Positions 44,651 through 57,600 of a stretch of 64,000 bases of DNA are shown here, piece after piece. Under the pieces are notes generated by a model, which worked only from the letters and a program-made list of their open reading frames with translations, was not told the DNA's origin and did not search any database. How positions within the stretch are numbered: position 1 is the stretch's first letter; each line of letters opens with the position of its first letter. Where the stretch lies: the NCBI RefSeq assembly GCF_047974105.1, contig NZ_JBHYRS010000002.1, positions 62,001 to 126,000 on the forward strand, written 5' to 3'. The position numbers and the translations under genes were made by a program. The stretch comes from Mitsuokella sp047974105 (GTDB lineage Bacteria; Bacillota; Negativicutes; Selenomonadales; Selenomonadaceae).

Positions 44651-45340
44651 ATGCAGATCCTTGTCGTAGATGATGAAGCTTCCATACGGGAGCTGCTCGC
44701 GTTCAATCTTAAGAAAAACGGCTACGAGGTCGAGACGGCCGCCGACGGCCGCGAAGCCCTCGCCAAGGCGCCCAAAGCCGACCTCGTGCTTCTCGACATC
44801 ATGCTGCCCGAGATTGACGGCCTCGAAGTCTGCCGCCGTCTCAAGTCAAGTCCGCAGACAAATGGCATTCCCATCATCATGCTGACGGCCAAAGCCGAAG
44901 AAATCGACCGTGTGCTCGGGCTCGAGATGGGTGCCGATGACTATGTCGTCAAACCATTTTCCATGCGCGAGCTCATCGCGCGCGTCAAAGCCGTGCTGCG
45001 CCGCTCCCATCAGGACGACAAAGCAAAAGGGGAGGCACTCTCCATCGGCAGCCTGCGCATTGACTTTTCCTCGTATCAGGTCTGGCTGCACGATGAGCCC
45101 GTGGCCCTGACGCCAAAGGAATACGAGCTTTTGAAGCTCCTCGTGACAAATCCCGGCCGCGCCTTTTCACGCGATGAACTCTTAGAGCGCATCTGGGGCT
45201 ACGAATACTACGGCGACACGCGCACAGTCGACGTCCACATCCGCCACCTGCGCGCCAAACTCGCCGCGGCCCCCGAAATCAGCGACGCCATCGAAACCGT
45301 CCGCGGCGTCGGCTATCGCTTCACCCGCAAAATTTCCTAA
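44651..45340 (+). CDS. OmpR/PhoB-family response regulator, orphan
   Basis: A 229-residue two-component response regulator. The receiver domain has the acidic pocket D7/D8, phosphoacceptor D49 (LVLLDIMLPEID), T79 and K101 (YVVKPF). The winged-helix domain shows LTPKEYELLKLLV, RDELLERIWGYEY and the recognition helix TRTVDVHIRHLRAKL. Intact and normal in length. The ATG at 44651 follows AGGAAAGGA. No histidine kinase gene is adjacent; a terminator follows at once. It lies 284 bp upstream of the large autotransporter gene, which is a plausible target (inference). Confidence 0.93.
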   Translation: MQILVVDDEASIRELLAFNLKKNGYEVETAADGREALAKAPKADLVLLDIMLPEIDGLEVCRRLKSSPQTNGIPIIMLTAKAEEIDRVLGLEMGADDYVVKPFSMRELIARVKAVLRRSHQDDKAKGEALSIGSLRIDFSSYQVWLHDEPVALTPKEYELLKLLVTNPGRAFSRDELLERIWGYEYYGDTRTVDVHIRHLRAKLAAAPEISDAIETVRGVGYRFTRKIS

Positions 45341-45355
45341 TAAATAAACAGCCTT

Positions 45356-45393
45356 AAGAAGATGACTATTTTTGCAGTCATCTTCTTTTTTTT
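45356..45393 (+). terminator. Terminator after the response regulator gene
   Basis: A 12-bp perfect stem (45356-45367 with 45376-45387) followed by eight T. Confidence 0.88.
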
Positions 45394-45421
45394 GACATAA
45401 AAGCAGGATTTTGCTCATAAA

Positions 45422-45436
45422 AGAACGAATTGTTCT
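45422..45436. promoter_or_regulatory. Palindromic site upstream of the large autotransporter gene
   Basis: AGAAC-N5-GTTCT, a perfect inverted repeat about 190 bp before the start codon, in an AT-rich region that should hold the promoter. No confident -35/-10 pair is seen. The binder is unknown. Confidence 0.35.
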
Positions 45437-45624
45437 ATAAAGTTTGCTTAAAGACTCATTTGGTATGTATGGCAATATGCTTTTGCGTCAATAAGATTCT
45501 GATAGATACGTGACAGTTGGATAAAAATGTAAGAATTTCGTTTAAGAATCCCATTGATGAAAAAGATACAACTCGCATATAACCATTTGCAGGTGCATTT
45601 TGTTCCAAAGGTGGGGTTGATATT

Positions 45625-48600
45625 ATGAATAAAATTTATAAGGTCATCTACAATCGCGCGCGCAACATGTATCAGGTCGTCTCTGAGATCGTGCACAGCC
45701 GGGGCAAGACACGAAGCCTGCAGAGCCGCGTCCGTCCCCAAAGCCTCGCCCGCCTCGTAGCCGCCACCCTGCTGGCCATGAGCATAGGACTGCCGGTCGG
45801 GTGGGCGGCAGATGGTGATAGTGCGGGTACCACCACGAGTGATACTACGACGGCCACTACAAAAATTACTTCCGGCAATACAGATTCCGTCACGGGCGGC
45901 GATGTCTATACTGAAGTCCGCCCGACAGCAGATAAAAATTATGTCAAAAGCACGCAGACAACTGCTGAAAATTTAACGAGTCTGGATACGCAGGTCAAGA
46001 AAAATGAAACCGCTATTGCAACCAACACCAGCAGTATTGCTGCCAAAGCGGATAAAACGGACTTAGACAGCAAAGCCAATACCAGCATGGATAATCTGTC
46101 AGATGCAGGCAAACAGGTTATTCAGGCATTAATGGAAATCCAGAACAGCGGCAATGTTACCGTTTCCAGTACGACAACAACGGCTGGTGTAAAAACTTAT
46201 ACGATTACAGTTAAGACAGATGGCGCAGTAGCCAGCGGCAATACAGGCATTGTCTCGGGAGGTACGCTCTATAGTGAAGTGCGTCCGACTACTGACGGAA
46301 CGTATGTCAAATCAGCAAAGACAACAGCGGAAAATTTAACAGCCCTCGATACGCAGGTCAATACTAATACAACCGATATCAGCAATCTTAAAAATTTAAG
46401 CAATATCACAACGGATGGCAAGACCGCCATCAAGAACCTGTTAAGTGTTGTAGGTGATAATGATCAGGTAACCGTTACACCCAGTGAGGATTCGACGTCT
46501 GGAATGAAAACTTACACGGTCAGTGTGAAAAAGAACGGTAAGATTTCAGCAACAGACGAAAATATCGTTACTGGCAAAACGGTTTATGAATATTTCAATC
46601 AACAAATTGGCACGGTAGCAAATGGAACTTATGTCAAGTCAGGGAATACTATTGCAGCAAACTTAGCAAATTTAGATACGAACTTAAAAAATGTCATCGA
46701 TGCTATCGGTCTTGATGAAAATGACACGACGCAGAGCTATACGTCCAAGCTGAATAAATACTTCAAGGTTAATCCTGAAATCACGACGAGTACAGATGGG
46801 ACCAAGACGTATGCGGCTGATGCCGCCGCCAACGGCACAAACTCTATTGCCATCGGCCCGAGCGCCCAGGCCGGCGAAAGCACGAAGGATGCCACCACTT
46901 CTACGACCACCGTGACCGGCGGCACCAGCAGCACGGCCGTAGGTGACAGTGCTAAGGCGAATGGGGACAAATCTGTAGCTCTTGGCTATAGTGCTCAGGT
47001 CCTGAATACGACGGATACTACAGGAGCTACGACAACGACCATTTCCGGCGGTGTAGCTCTCGGCGATGAAGCTAAAGTAAACGGTGCCAGTGATGCTACG
47101 GCTATTGGAACAAAAGCTCAGGTCAACGAAACAGCGAGGGGTGGCATAGCCATTGGTAAAAATGCCGTGACCGGCGAAGACAAGGGAACTGTCACGGTAG
47201 GAGATGTGACGGCTAATGTCGCTGCTATTGGTGGTGCTGATAGCGTAGCTTTGGGAACTAATGCCGCTGCCAACGGCAGTGAAGCTCTGGCTTTGGGCAA
47301 TGGAGCACAGGTAAAAAATTATACAACACAGGCCGGCACGACCGTAACGAAGACACTCAGTACCGGCAGCACTGCTATTGGTGATGAGGCTGTCGTGGAA
47401 GGGGCTAACAATGCCTTGGCTCTTGGATCGGGTGCTGCCATTACCGGAACGGGAACGAATTCGGATAACTCTATGGCCTTGGGAAAAAGTGCCACGGTGA
47501 CGAATGCGACGGATGCCATTGCGGAAGGGTCGAGCGCCGCCGTAGCTGACGGAGCCAATAATGGTATCGCTTTAGGCAATACGGCCAAAGCCAATACGTC
47601 CAATACGACCGCCATTGGCTACAAGGCCAGCGCTACAGGGGCCGGGGCTGTCGCCATTGGTGAAAATACTTCGACGAATACCGAAGGCGGTGTTTCTATC
47701 GGCAGTGGCACCAGTGCTTCCGGTAAATCTATTGTCATCGGCTATGCAACGGACACTGACGGAACTACGGTTAAAACAGAATCGCAGAACCTGAATGCCA
47801 TCGCCATCGGCAACGGTGCCCAGGCCAATGTAAATGATTCCGTTTCTATTGGTCATCAGGCCGGTATGAATACGAGCGAAGGCAGAACCAGTGGCTATGG
47901 TTCCTTGATTGCTATCGGTACGAATGCCGGCAATAATGTCAAGGGCATGCAGAACGTAGCCCTCGGCAGTGGCGCGGGCAGCAACGTCAAGAGTAGTTAC
48001 AACGTCGCCATCGGTTCCAATGCCGGTGCAGGTATCAACTACGCTGCAGATAAAGATACAAATCCTCAGAATGGCTACAATATCTCCATTGGTGTGGATG
48101 CCAACTACCAGAGCGCCGATGCGAATGCTAAAAACATTATGGAATCCATTGCCATCGGTCATAGTACCAATGCGGTTTCGAATGCTATTGCCATGGGTTA
48201 CAATACGACGGCTTCAGGTGATAAATCGATGGCCTTAGGATATAACGCTACGGCTGCAGATACGGACAGTATTGCCTTAGGTGATAAAGCAAGCGCTGGC
48301 GGCGGCAACATTGCTATTGGCAGCGGTTCCTTGGCTCCTTCTATTACGACATATGGGACTAGTTATTTGACAAATAATACCAACGTCGATGGTTATGTTT
48401 CACTTGGCGGGCAAACAAGTGCAACAACCAGCAAGACTGTCCTGCGCCGTATTTCCAATGTAGCTGATGGTTCGGCAGATCAGGATGCGGTTACGGTAGC
48501 ACAGTTAAAAGCTGCGTATACTGATTTGGAAGGGACTATCAAGACTACAGACACAAAAATCAGTGATACCTATACGCAGTCGGCTATTGATACCAAAATC

Positions 48601-51600
48601 GCCAATGTAGAAAGTAAGATTACGAATGCGCAGACCAAGTATTTCTCCATTAATACGTCCAGTGATACGCTGACAGCCAACGCCGATAATTCGGGTGCTA
48701 CTACAGAAGGAGCTGCCGATGCCATGGCGATTGGTCCGAATGCTTCGGCGACAAAGGCGAAAGCAGTAGCTATTGGTAACAATGTATTGGCCAGTGGCAA
48801 AGGCAGTATCGCTATCGGCACAGCAGATAACCCGGCAACGAGTACTACTACCACGGCTGGCGGCAACACCAGTGCCAACCCGCATGTTACTTCTGCAGAA
48901 GGTTCCAACAGCGTGGCTGTAGGTACGTCCTCTATTGCCCAGACGGACAATTCTGTGGCCATTGGTACCCGCGCTTCGGTCTATACATCAGATGTGACGG
49001 ATTCTACAACGGGTACAACGACGAAGGTCGGCCAGCAGTCCGTTGCCATCGGCTATCAGGCAGAAACGCGTAACACCAATGCCATTTCCATCGGCAGTGA
49101 CGCCAAGGCTTATCGGAATGGTTCCACCGCTGTCGGTCATAGTGCTTTTGCGCAGGGGGCTGATTCCGTTGTAGTCGGGACGTCCAGCACGGCAAATGGA
49201 GATGATTCCGGCATCCTCGGCAAGAGCAATACCATTAACGGCAGCAATACCTATGCCGTCGGCAGTGAAAACAATGTCAATGGCAACTGGGGTGCTGTAA
49301 GCTACAGTAACATCAATGGCAGCAAGAATACGATTACGCCGATTTCTGATACCTCTGGCTCGACAGTTCACGGTATGAACAATTTGTCGGTAACGGGCAA
49401 CAGCAATACCATCAATCAGGGCTCCTATTCGGATACGGTCAATAATATTTCCATTTTGGGTAACAGCAACTCTGTTACTGGAGACAATGAGGATTCGGGT
49501 AATGCCGGTACGACGACGAATATTACTGTCATCGGCGGCAGCAATACCATAGCCGGCAAAGATGGGGCCGGTTTTGACGGTTACGGCATCGGTACCTGGA
49601 AAACGCTCGAACGGACGACCGTCATCGGTTATGGCAATACGGTCAACCAGGCCGGTAACAGTACGCTTTCGTCGCTGGCCAATACCCAGATCTTGGGCAA
49701 CGATGTGACGGCCACGCTGGGCAACTCCGTCTATTTAGGTACAGGAGCTGCAGCTAAAACGGCGAACCTGGCAGACAGCACGACCTTGACGGAAGCTGAA
49801 ACAAAAGCCGCTGATGCGGTCGATACGACAGGGAAGACGGATACGGAAATCGCAACGGCTCAGGCAGAAGCCAAAGCCAAGGCACGCTATGCCGAGAACC
49901 TGAAAGCCATGAAGAAGAGTGGTACGACAGCTGGTCTGCAGACCCTCAATACCGATACGACCTATGATGACGGTACCAGCTATTCCTATGCAGGCTCCAC
50001 ACCCACAGGCGTCGTTACGGTCGGCAAGGTGGGCAGCGAACGGCGCATCCAGAATGTGGCCGCCGGTCTTGTCAGTGCGTCCAGCACCGATGCAGTCAAC
50101 GGCTCCCAGCTCTATGCCCTGACCCGGCAGCTGCGCTTTGGCGGCGACAACTCCACCTTCGGTGCCACCAGTGATGCCGATACCAACGTCATCGCCCGGG
50201 GCTCGGCCCAGACCCTGGCCATCACCGGCGGCGGAGTGGGCGTCACCACGTCCACTACGAACGGCGTGACCACCACCACCGTGGACAGCACGAAGCTCAC
50301 GGACAAGAACATCAGCGTCATTGCTGACACGGACGCCAACGCCCTGAACGTGAAACTGGCCAGCAACCTGACCAGCCTGAACACGGCCCAGCTGGGTACG
50401 GGCAGCGGCGACAGCTACCAGGAAACCATCAAGCTGGACGGTACGGGGACAAACGGCGGCACCTTGACTCTTGACGATGCCAAGGGTGCCAACGGCGTCA
50501 CCCTGCGCACCAGCGGCAGTGCGACCACAAAAGACCTGTCCGGGACTGCAGCTACGCGGCTTTTGGTCAATGACAAGACGGTGGCCACCATGGATGACGG
50601 TATGACCGTCGGCGGCGATTCGGGGACGGATTCCAAACTGAAACTGAACAGCAAACTGACTATTAAAGGCGGCATCAACAGCCAGAATGCGGCCAACCGT
50701 CTGAATGACACGAACAGCAACATCGGCGTCACGTCGGATGGCAACGGCACGTTGACGGTCAAATTGAGCAAGGATGTTGTCCTCGGCAATTACCAGAGCG
50801 GCACCGAAACAACGGATAAATCCGGCACCCTGCGCGTCAATGGCGGCAGCTATTATTCGATGGATAATGGCTCCAGCATTTCCCTTTATAAATCGGTCGG
50901 CACAGCGGACGGCTCCAGTAAATATCCGGCTTCCGGTGATACCCTTGGCGTAACCATGGGCATGACGAGCAAGAACGGCGGCTATATCGGCCTCTTCGAC
51001 GGCAGCGGTGCCAATGAAAAATACATCTTCAGCGGCGATACGGTGAACGGGATTCCTCGTATCCAATATAATAATGGAACAACTACAGGAACGACCTACA
51101 GCCTGGCTACGCTGAACGATGGCACCAATTATAAAGACGATGCAGGCAATTCTGTTTCCGTGGCCTTGAATAAGACCTTGACCCTCAGCGGCGGGGCCAC
51201 GACGGACAGCACGAAGACGGTGGCCAACTGGACAACAGGGAACATCAGCGTCGTTTCTTCGGCGGATACAACGGATGGCACGGCCAACGGCAACGGTACC
51301 ATGAGCATCCGTCTGGCCAAAAATCTGGATCTGAGCGGTGACGGCAGTCTCAAGACCGGCGCTACGACCATCAGCAACAGCGGTCTGACCAACGGCAGCA
51401 CGACTTTGAACGGCACGGGCCTGACCATTACCAATGGCCCCAGCGTGACCACCAGCGGCATTACGGCCAACGGGAAAATCGCCAAAGTCACGGCGGGAAC
51501 GGACAATACGGATGCGGCCAACGTTGCCCAGATCAAGGCGGCTACCACGGAAGTAGAGGCTGGCGATAACGTAGCCAGTGTCACCAAGGAACAAGGTAGA

Positions 51601-54600
51601 AACCAGCAAAATATTTATAAGGTTAATGTCAAAGATTTGACATACACGGCCAATGGCACCAGCAAAACGACTAGCCTTGAGAAGGGACTCAGCTTTGCGG
51701 CCGGCACGAATACAACTGCAGAAATCGATAATACGACTGGGGCTATTAAGATCAATGCTACCCACAATAAGCTCAATGCCAACGGTTCAGCCACCAAAGC
51801 CACTGCAGACAGCAATGCTGTTACCTTGACCTTGACCGATGCTGACAATAATACGACAACGACAGCGCTGACGGATACGTACACGACTGTTTCGAAAGAT
51901 GCTGATACCAAGACGGTTACCTTCAAGCGCAATGATGGGGAAAGCCAGACATTAAAACTGGAAGATTTGGGCGGCATTACGGCAGCACAGGACAAGTATG
52001 TCATGGGCGGCACTGTCTCTTATGATGACAATGGCACCGGTACGGCATCGCTGACAGGCAACAACGGCCTGACGGCGACTATTACGGGTCTTAAGAATAC
52101 GAAAGTTTCCTCAGGTACGGCATCTTATATCGACGCCACCGGTGCTGCTACCGTCAACGGTACGGCTACGCTGACCATGAACGACGGCACCAAGGCCACC
52201 ATCACGGGCCTGCAGAATGACTATATTACTACGGCTACGGTCACTTCCACGGGTACGAACAAGAACCACGTCACTCTGACCCGTCTGGGCGGCGGCACGG
52301 TGGATGTGAACCTGAACCCGATTCTTGACAACTACAGCCTCAGCGATTATCGTCTTGTGGGCAATGGAGATACACAAGATAAGGCATATACCGTAGGTTC
52401 CGACGGCACGGTCACCCTGAATGTGGTGGACAGCAAGAATGCAGCCAACAAGAAGACCATCCAGATTACGGGGCTGGCCAGTCAGTCCGGCGTCAATGCC
52501 AGCCGTACGACGGTGACGTCTTCGGACAGCAGCGTAAAAGTGACGGACAGCACATCCAACAGCAATACCCATACCTATGACATCCAGGTGGACTATACGA
52601 AGATCCCATCTAATCTGAAAGTCCAGTACAGCGGCGATAATGGCATAACCGGTTCCAACACTATGGACAAGGCCACGGCCTTTAACGGCACGGCGGGTCA
52701 GATCGAGACCGCCGCGACGGACGGCAAAGTCAGCTTCCAGCTGGCTAAAGATATTACTGGCATCGACTCCGTGACCACGGGCAATGCCAAATTGGATACC
52801 AACGGCCTGACCATTAATGAAAATGGTACGGAAAAAGTCGCCATCACTTCTTCGAAAGTCAACATGGGCGGCAACGTGGTGTCTAACATGGGCGGAGCTG
52901 TGAACGATAACGATGCAGCAACCCTGGGCCAGGTCAAGAGCGCCCGGACTTTGCTCCAGCAGGGCACGAACACTAAGTTGACTGATTCTGAAAACGGCAA
53001 CCAGCACACCTATACGGTCAATGTGGACAACCTGGCTGTGAAAGCCAATGGTACGGGCACGACCACCGTAGAACTGGCCAAGGGCATTAATTTCAACAAC
53101 GGTACCAATACGACGAGTACCGTAGATGCTCAGGGCAATGTTACCATCGATACTAAGAACCTGAACGTAAAAGTCAATGGCACGAATTCGTCCAGTGTTA
53201 CCATGGATACGGGCCTTGACTTCGTCAACGGCACAAACACGACGGCTGATGTCACGAATGGTAAGGTTTCCTTCAATGTTTCCGACGATGCCATTAAGGC
53301 ACAGGCCAAAAGCGCTGTTTCCCTGAACGCAGGGGACAACGTGACGATTGGTACGCCGACAGAAACGGATACCAATAAGACTTACACCATTTCCGTTGAT
53401 AATCTGAAACTGCAAGCCAACAGTGTCGATGCGGGTAGTCGCAAGCTGGCAGATGGACTCAACTTTGCCAACGATTCGAATACGAAAGTGTCTGTCTCTA
53501 ACGGAACAATCACATATGGCCTGAAGGACGACATTTCCCTGACTAGTGTCAAAACGGGCAACAGTTCACTGAACACAAAAGGCCTGACCATTACGAATGG
53601 CCCCAGCGTCCTGGCCTCTGGCATCAATGCGGGCGATCAGGCCATTACCAATGTTGCCAGCGGCGGCGATACGGACACGAATGCAGCAAATATTAGTGAC
53701 GTCAAACGGTTGGTTGCCGATGCTTCCAGTACGACGACATCAACCGGCTTCAAAGTCAAAGGTGACGATGCGACGGCCAAGACTGTCCAGCTCGGCAAAC
53801 AGCTCAATGTCACGGGCGGAGCAACGTCTGATTTGACGGACGGCAATGTAGGTGTCACGACCTCCGCCGATGCGCAGGGCAATGCCACACTTTCTGTGAA
53901 GTTGAAGAAAGACATTGACCTCGGTACGACGGGCAGTGTTAAGACTGGTGCTACGACGATGAACAACGCAGGCATCACCAACGGCAGTATGAGTCTGACC
54001 AATACAGGCCTTACCATCACCAATACAGATGCTTCGAAACAGGTTTCCTTGACTACCAGTGGTGTCTCCATGGGCAGCCAGCGCGTCCAGAACGTGGCTG
54101 ACGGCAAGGCTGATACCGATGCGGTCAACCTGAAACAGCTCAAGAATGCCCGTACGGTGGTTGCCGCTGGCTCGAATGTCAGCAGTGTGGATGTAAAAGA
54201 CGCTACCGACGATAGCAACCAGAAGACGTACACCGTCAATGTGGACAATCTCTCTGTTAAGGCCAACAACGAAACTGCAAAGAATGTAACCTTAAAGACG
54301 GGTCTGACCTTCAACAACGGTACGAACACGACGGCTGTGGTCGGGGACAACGGAATCACGTATAACTTGAATGATACGATTTCCCTGACGAAAGTCACCA
54401 CCGGCAATAGTTCACTGGATACCAATGGCCTGACCATCACGGGTGGTCCCAGCGTTACGACTTCCGGCATCAATGCAGGCAGCAAGAAGATTACCAATGT
54501 TGCTAACGGTGAAACTGCCAGCGACGCAGTCAACAAGGGACAGTTGGATGCCTTGCAGACCCAGGTCACGAACAGCAGCTGGACGTTGTCTGGTAAGGAT

Positions 54601-57600
54601 GACAGCAGCAATGCTGTAACTGCAAAAATCGGCAACGGCAAGAAAGTCACCTACAACAATGGCAATTACACCAAGTCCGTTGTCAGCAAAGATGATGCGG
54701 GCAATGCTGCGGTCAAAGTCGATGTCACGACGGGAACTTTGACGGCTAAAACAGACGGCACGATTGCCTCGACGGACGGCGTCGCTACGACGGGCGATGT
54801 CGCCACAGCCGTCAACAGTGCAGCCTGGACCATCGAAGACGCAGATCATGCGGACAATGCCCAGACAGTGAAGGCCGGGGATACGGTGGCTCTGAAAGCC
54901 GGCGATAACCTCCTGCTTTCTCAGGATGGGAAGAAATTCACCTACAGCCTGAACAAAGTGGTGACCGGCATGACCAGCGTCACGGCGGTGGATGACAAGC
55001 AGAACACCTCCGTCCTGAACGGCGAAGGCCTGAAAGTCACCGACGCCCAGGGCAACGCTTTGACCCAGCATGCCACGGAAGTGCGGCTCCATGATGCCAA
55101 CAAGGCAGCCGATGATACGACGACTGATGTAGTCCTGAACAAACAGGGCCTGCAGAACGGCGGCCATACCATCACGGGCGTGGCCGACGGCAAGGTCGTT
55201 GCCGGTTCCCAGGAAGCGGTCAACGGCGGCCAGCTCTATGCCCTGCAGCAGAAAGTCGGCAGCGGCTGGAAAATCACGGGCAACAATACGGCCAGCACCA
55301 CCAGCATCGGTGCGGACAAGACCGTTTCTTTCATTAATGGTAAGAACAGTACTGTTACTGTGTCCGGTTCTGATTCCGGCGCTACGGTGAAAGTCGATGT
55401 GGATACCGCAACGCTGAGTACAAAAGATAACAAAGCAGTCGCCTCTGGTTCCGGTGTCGCTGATGCCGGCGAAGTGGCAGAAGCCATCAACAACGCGGCC
55501 TGGACGGTGGAGAAAGCCGGCAGTGAAGCGCAGGCCCAACAGGTGAAAGCCGATACGACGGTGACCTTCGGCAACGATGAGAACCTGACCCTGAGCCAGA
55601 ATGGCACGGCCTTTACCTACGGCCTGGCCTCCAATGTGGACATCTCCACCATCCGCCTGGGCGGTACGAAAGGCGCTGACGGCGTCTGGACCGGTGGTAT
55701 CTACATCGGCAAGCAGGTGGGCGGCGGTGCCAATGCCAATGACGGAAATTATATCACCGGCCTTGGCAACACAGCGTGGGATCTGTCCAAAGTGGTGGAT
55801 GACCGAGCTGCTACGGAAGGCCAGTTGAAAGCAGCCATCAACCAGGTGACCATTGCCTCTCAGTCCGGCGGTTTCGGCCTGCGGGATGCAGACGGCAATA
55901 CCGTTACGCAGATGCTGGGCCAGACGGTTAGTATTGTCGGTGATACGGAATATGCCCCTGACGGCAAGACCATAACCAAACAAGGTAATATCACGACAGA
56001 AGCCGACAGCAAGAACATAGGCGGCATCAAGGTGAAACTCAGCGACAATGTTAAGTTAGCTGATACAGGTTCTTTGACGGTCGGTCAAAGCAAAGTGACA
56101 AATGGCAAGGTTGAACTGGATAATACAACGGATACTAGCAAAAAAATTATGCTGGACAGTTCAACTGGTACGGCTGCTGTTGGTGGCGTTATTGTCAATG
56201 GTTCTGAAAAGACAGTTACAGGGTTATCTAACACGAATTGGGATGCTACAAAGGCCAATGTAGCTGTTTCGGCAGGCGGTTATCAGGGTTCGACCAAGGC
56301 GGCTACGGAAAGTCAGTTAGCTGCGGCTATTTCGCAGGCTACAACGACGGCACAGAACAACGAACTTCATGTTCAGGCCGGTACATATAATGTCACAACC
56401 AAGACGGATGCTCAGACAGGGGCTAAGACAAATTCTGTCACCATGAATATTGTCGATGGTGCAGGAGCTACTAAAGGTCAGGTTGTCATCAACGACGTGG
56501 CCAAGGCTTCCGATTTGGGCGACACGACGCAGTTGGCTGATGCGGTCAAGACCAAGAACGGCGATAACTATCAGACGACTTCTGTAGTGGAAGCCGTGAA
56601 CAACCTGAATACGAAGGTCGATAATCGTGTCGGTGACAATCAGTACAGTGCTGTCACCAACAAGGATATTGACGTGCAGGACGGCGATAGTTCTACCACA
56701 GCTATTGCTAAACTGAACAAGCGTATGACAGATATTTATACTACAGCCGGACAACACACTACCGTTAGCAATAGCGATAAGAATTTGATTTTGACAAAAA
56801 CTGAGAATGGAGCCACGAATTACCAAATTGATTTGAACAAGGAAAAACTGGACCTCGGCAATGTGACGATTAAGGGCAATGAAGGCTCCATCGCCGCCAA
56901 GTCAATGACGGCCGACACCTTTACGGCCGGCAGCACGGTCGTCAACAACGACGGTGTGAAAGTCGGCGACAAGTCGGCCCTGACCGGCGATACTTTGAAA
57001 GTCAACGGCAAGACGTATGTTTCCGGTGATGGCATCAATGCCAACAGCCAGAAGATCACGAATGTCGCAGACGGCAGTAATGACGGCGATGCGGTCAATG
57101 TCAAGCAGGTCAACGAACTGGCCGCTCAGCAGAATGCTGCGATTAACCAGAATGCTTCGAACATCAACCAGCTCGACCGCGCCGTCAATCGTCTTGATTC
57201 GCGCATCAACCGCGTTGGTGCAGGGGCGGCAGCTCTCGCGGCCCTGCATCCTGGCGACTATGACCCGAACGACAAGGTCGATTTTGCGGCAGGCTTCGGC
57301 AATTACCGCGGGGCCAGCGCGGCGGCTGTCGGCGTTTACTACCATCCGGATGAGACCACGACCATGTCCGTCGGCGCAAGCTTCGGCGGCGGTGAAAATA
57401 TGGTCAACGCCGGTGTCACGTGGAAGATGGGCAAGGATTCCGGTCATATGCGCAAACAGGCCGTAAGGACTGTGCCGGTTCAGTTTGTCGCTGCCAATAC
57501 AGCGGCGGCCGTGCCGGTCAGCGCGGCGAATGCGGCGGTCAAAACGCCGGCCCCGACTACGACAACGACTACGACTACAGCGGCCAACGGCCAGCAGGTC

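Noticed and set aside
45422..45436. LexA (SOS) box reading of AGAAC-N5-GTTCT
   Set aside because: The Gram-positive LexA site uses GAAC-N4-GTTC; the spacer here is one base too long, so only an unnamed palindrome is reported.
49735..51765. A 676-codon minus-strand frame in the autotransporter gene
   Set aside because: Antisense to an unambiguous trimeric autotransporter; no domain seen. Other antisense frames at 52111-53415 and 54412-55983 were dropped for the same reason.
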